DNA from: Winogradskyella echinorum
GTDB taxonomy: Bacteria > Bacteroidota > Bacteroidia > Flavobacteriales > Flavobacteriaceae
Direction: 5' to 3'
Assembly: GCF_014297365.1 (NCBI RefSeq)
Contig: NZ_JACOQD010000002.1
Span: 620,001 to 684,000 of the forward strand
DNA: 64,000 nucleotides
Shown here one piece after another: positions 63,865 through 64,000 of the stretch. The notes beneath the pieces were generated by a model. The model was not told the origin of the DNA. It worked only from the letters and a program-made list of their open reading frames with translations, and did no database searches. Position 1 is the stretch's first letter. Every line of letters begins with the position of its first letter. The position numbers were made by a program, and so were the translations under genes.

Positions 63865-64000
63865 AACGTTGGTTTATTTCGATTAATGTTATATAAAACA
63901 ACAACATATTTATAGGAATTACCATAGCAAACTTATTATCGTTGACTTTAAATGTATTAACGTTGTTTTTGTAGCTCATTTTTGACAATTTATCGCTATT

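Noticed and set aside
63527-63886. 119-residue plus-strand ORF antisense to the last lipoprotein
   Set aside because: The minus-strand frame has a proper lipoprotein signal; this one has no recognisable features.
63865-64000. Gene or regulatory element at the right window edge
   Set aside because: No open frame and no clear promoter motif; probably the upstream region of the last lipoprotein gene, cut by the window.

Overview
The window is AT-rich chromosomal DNA from a marine-type flavobacterium (Bacteroidota, Flavobacteriaceae). Evidence: type IX secretion (T9SS) sorting domains, an SprB-like adhesin next to an SprF homologue, lineage-restricted small proteins (DUF6428, DUF6495, DUF4290, a Lacal_2735-type protein), no clear Shine-Dalgarno sequences, and several promoters matching the Bacteroidota TTTG/TTG-N19-20-TAnnTTTG pattern. 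The species cannot be named from the sequence. I see no rRNA, prophage, insertion sequence, integron or CRISPR array.

Layout. 1-3920: end of a PIG-L deacetylase gene, a hairpin-rich intergenic repeat, a 39-residue membrane peptide, a sodium:solute symporter and a Gfo/Idh/MocA oxidoreductase. 3980-7529: a DUF2911 exported protein on the minus strand, divergent from an arsenic operon (ArsR, DUF6428, triple-Cys arsenate reductase, ACR3 pump).

7554-21545 is the most interesting part: two compact same-strand operons, about 18 genes, carrying FOUR different photolyase/cryptochrome homologues (DASH, iron-sulfur FeS-BCP type, a divergent lineage lacking the FAD-proximal Trp, and a canonical class I CPD photolyase). 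Around them are DUF2256, TIGR03643, GTP cyclohydrolase I, two SDR proteins, a flavin reductase, glutathione peroxidase, TspO, an ABC1/UbiB kinase-like protein and a TetR-like regulator. Both operons start from almost identical promoters with the same 9-12-9 palindrome (TGTTTAACT-N12-AGTTAAACA) and the same 5-nt gap to the -7 element. I infer one regulon for light or photo-oxidative stress, probably controlled by the TetR-like protein encoded first in operon 1.

21790-30532 is largely housekeeping: SnoaL-like protein, MurA (with Asp replacing the fosfomycin-target Cys), DUF4290, DUF493, an ATPase, RecQ, Fmt, HU, YqgE, a class IV aminotransferase and a START-like protein. A tRNA-Met follows with a textbook promoter. 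30911-33667 holds a lipoprotein formylglycine-generating enzyme retaining both catalytic Cys, and an SLC13 transporter. 33671-47683 is surface and secretion: SprF-like protein, a 1928-residue SprB-like adhesin, a TolB-propeller/amidohydrolase fusion and a LamG T9SS cargo protein.

47758-64000: HisS with a large insertion and a hairpin at its start codon, a MacB/FtsX-type permease, DUF6495, a glycerophosphodiesterase lipoprotein, the rpsF-rpsR-rplI operon, an orphan LytTR response regulator, a Calx-beta T9SS cargo protein, PriA, DUF2147 and four small exported proteins or lipoproteins of unknown role. The last 136 bases show no gene.
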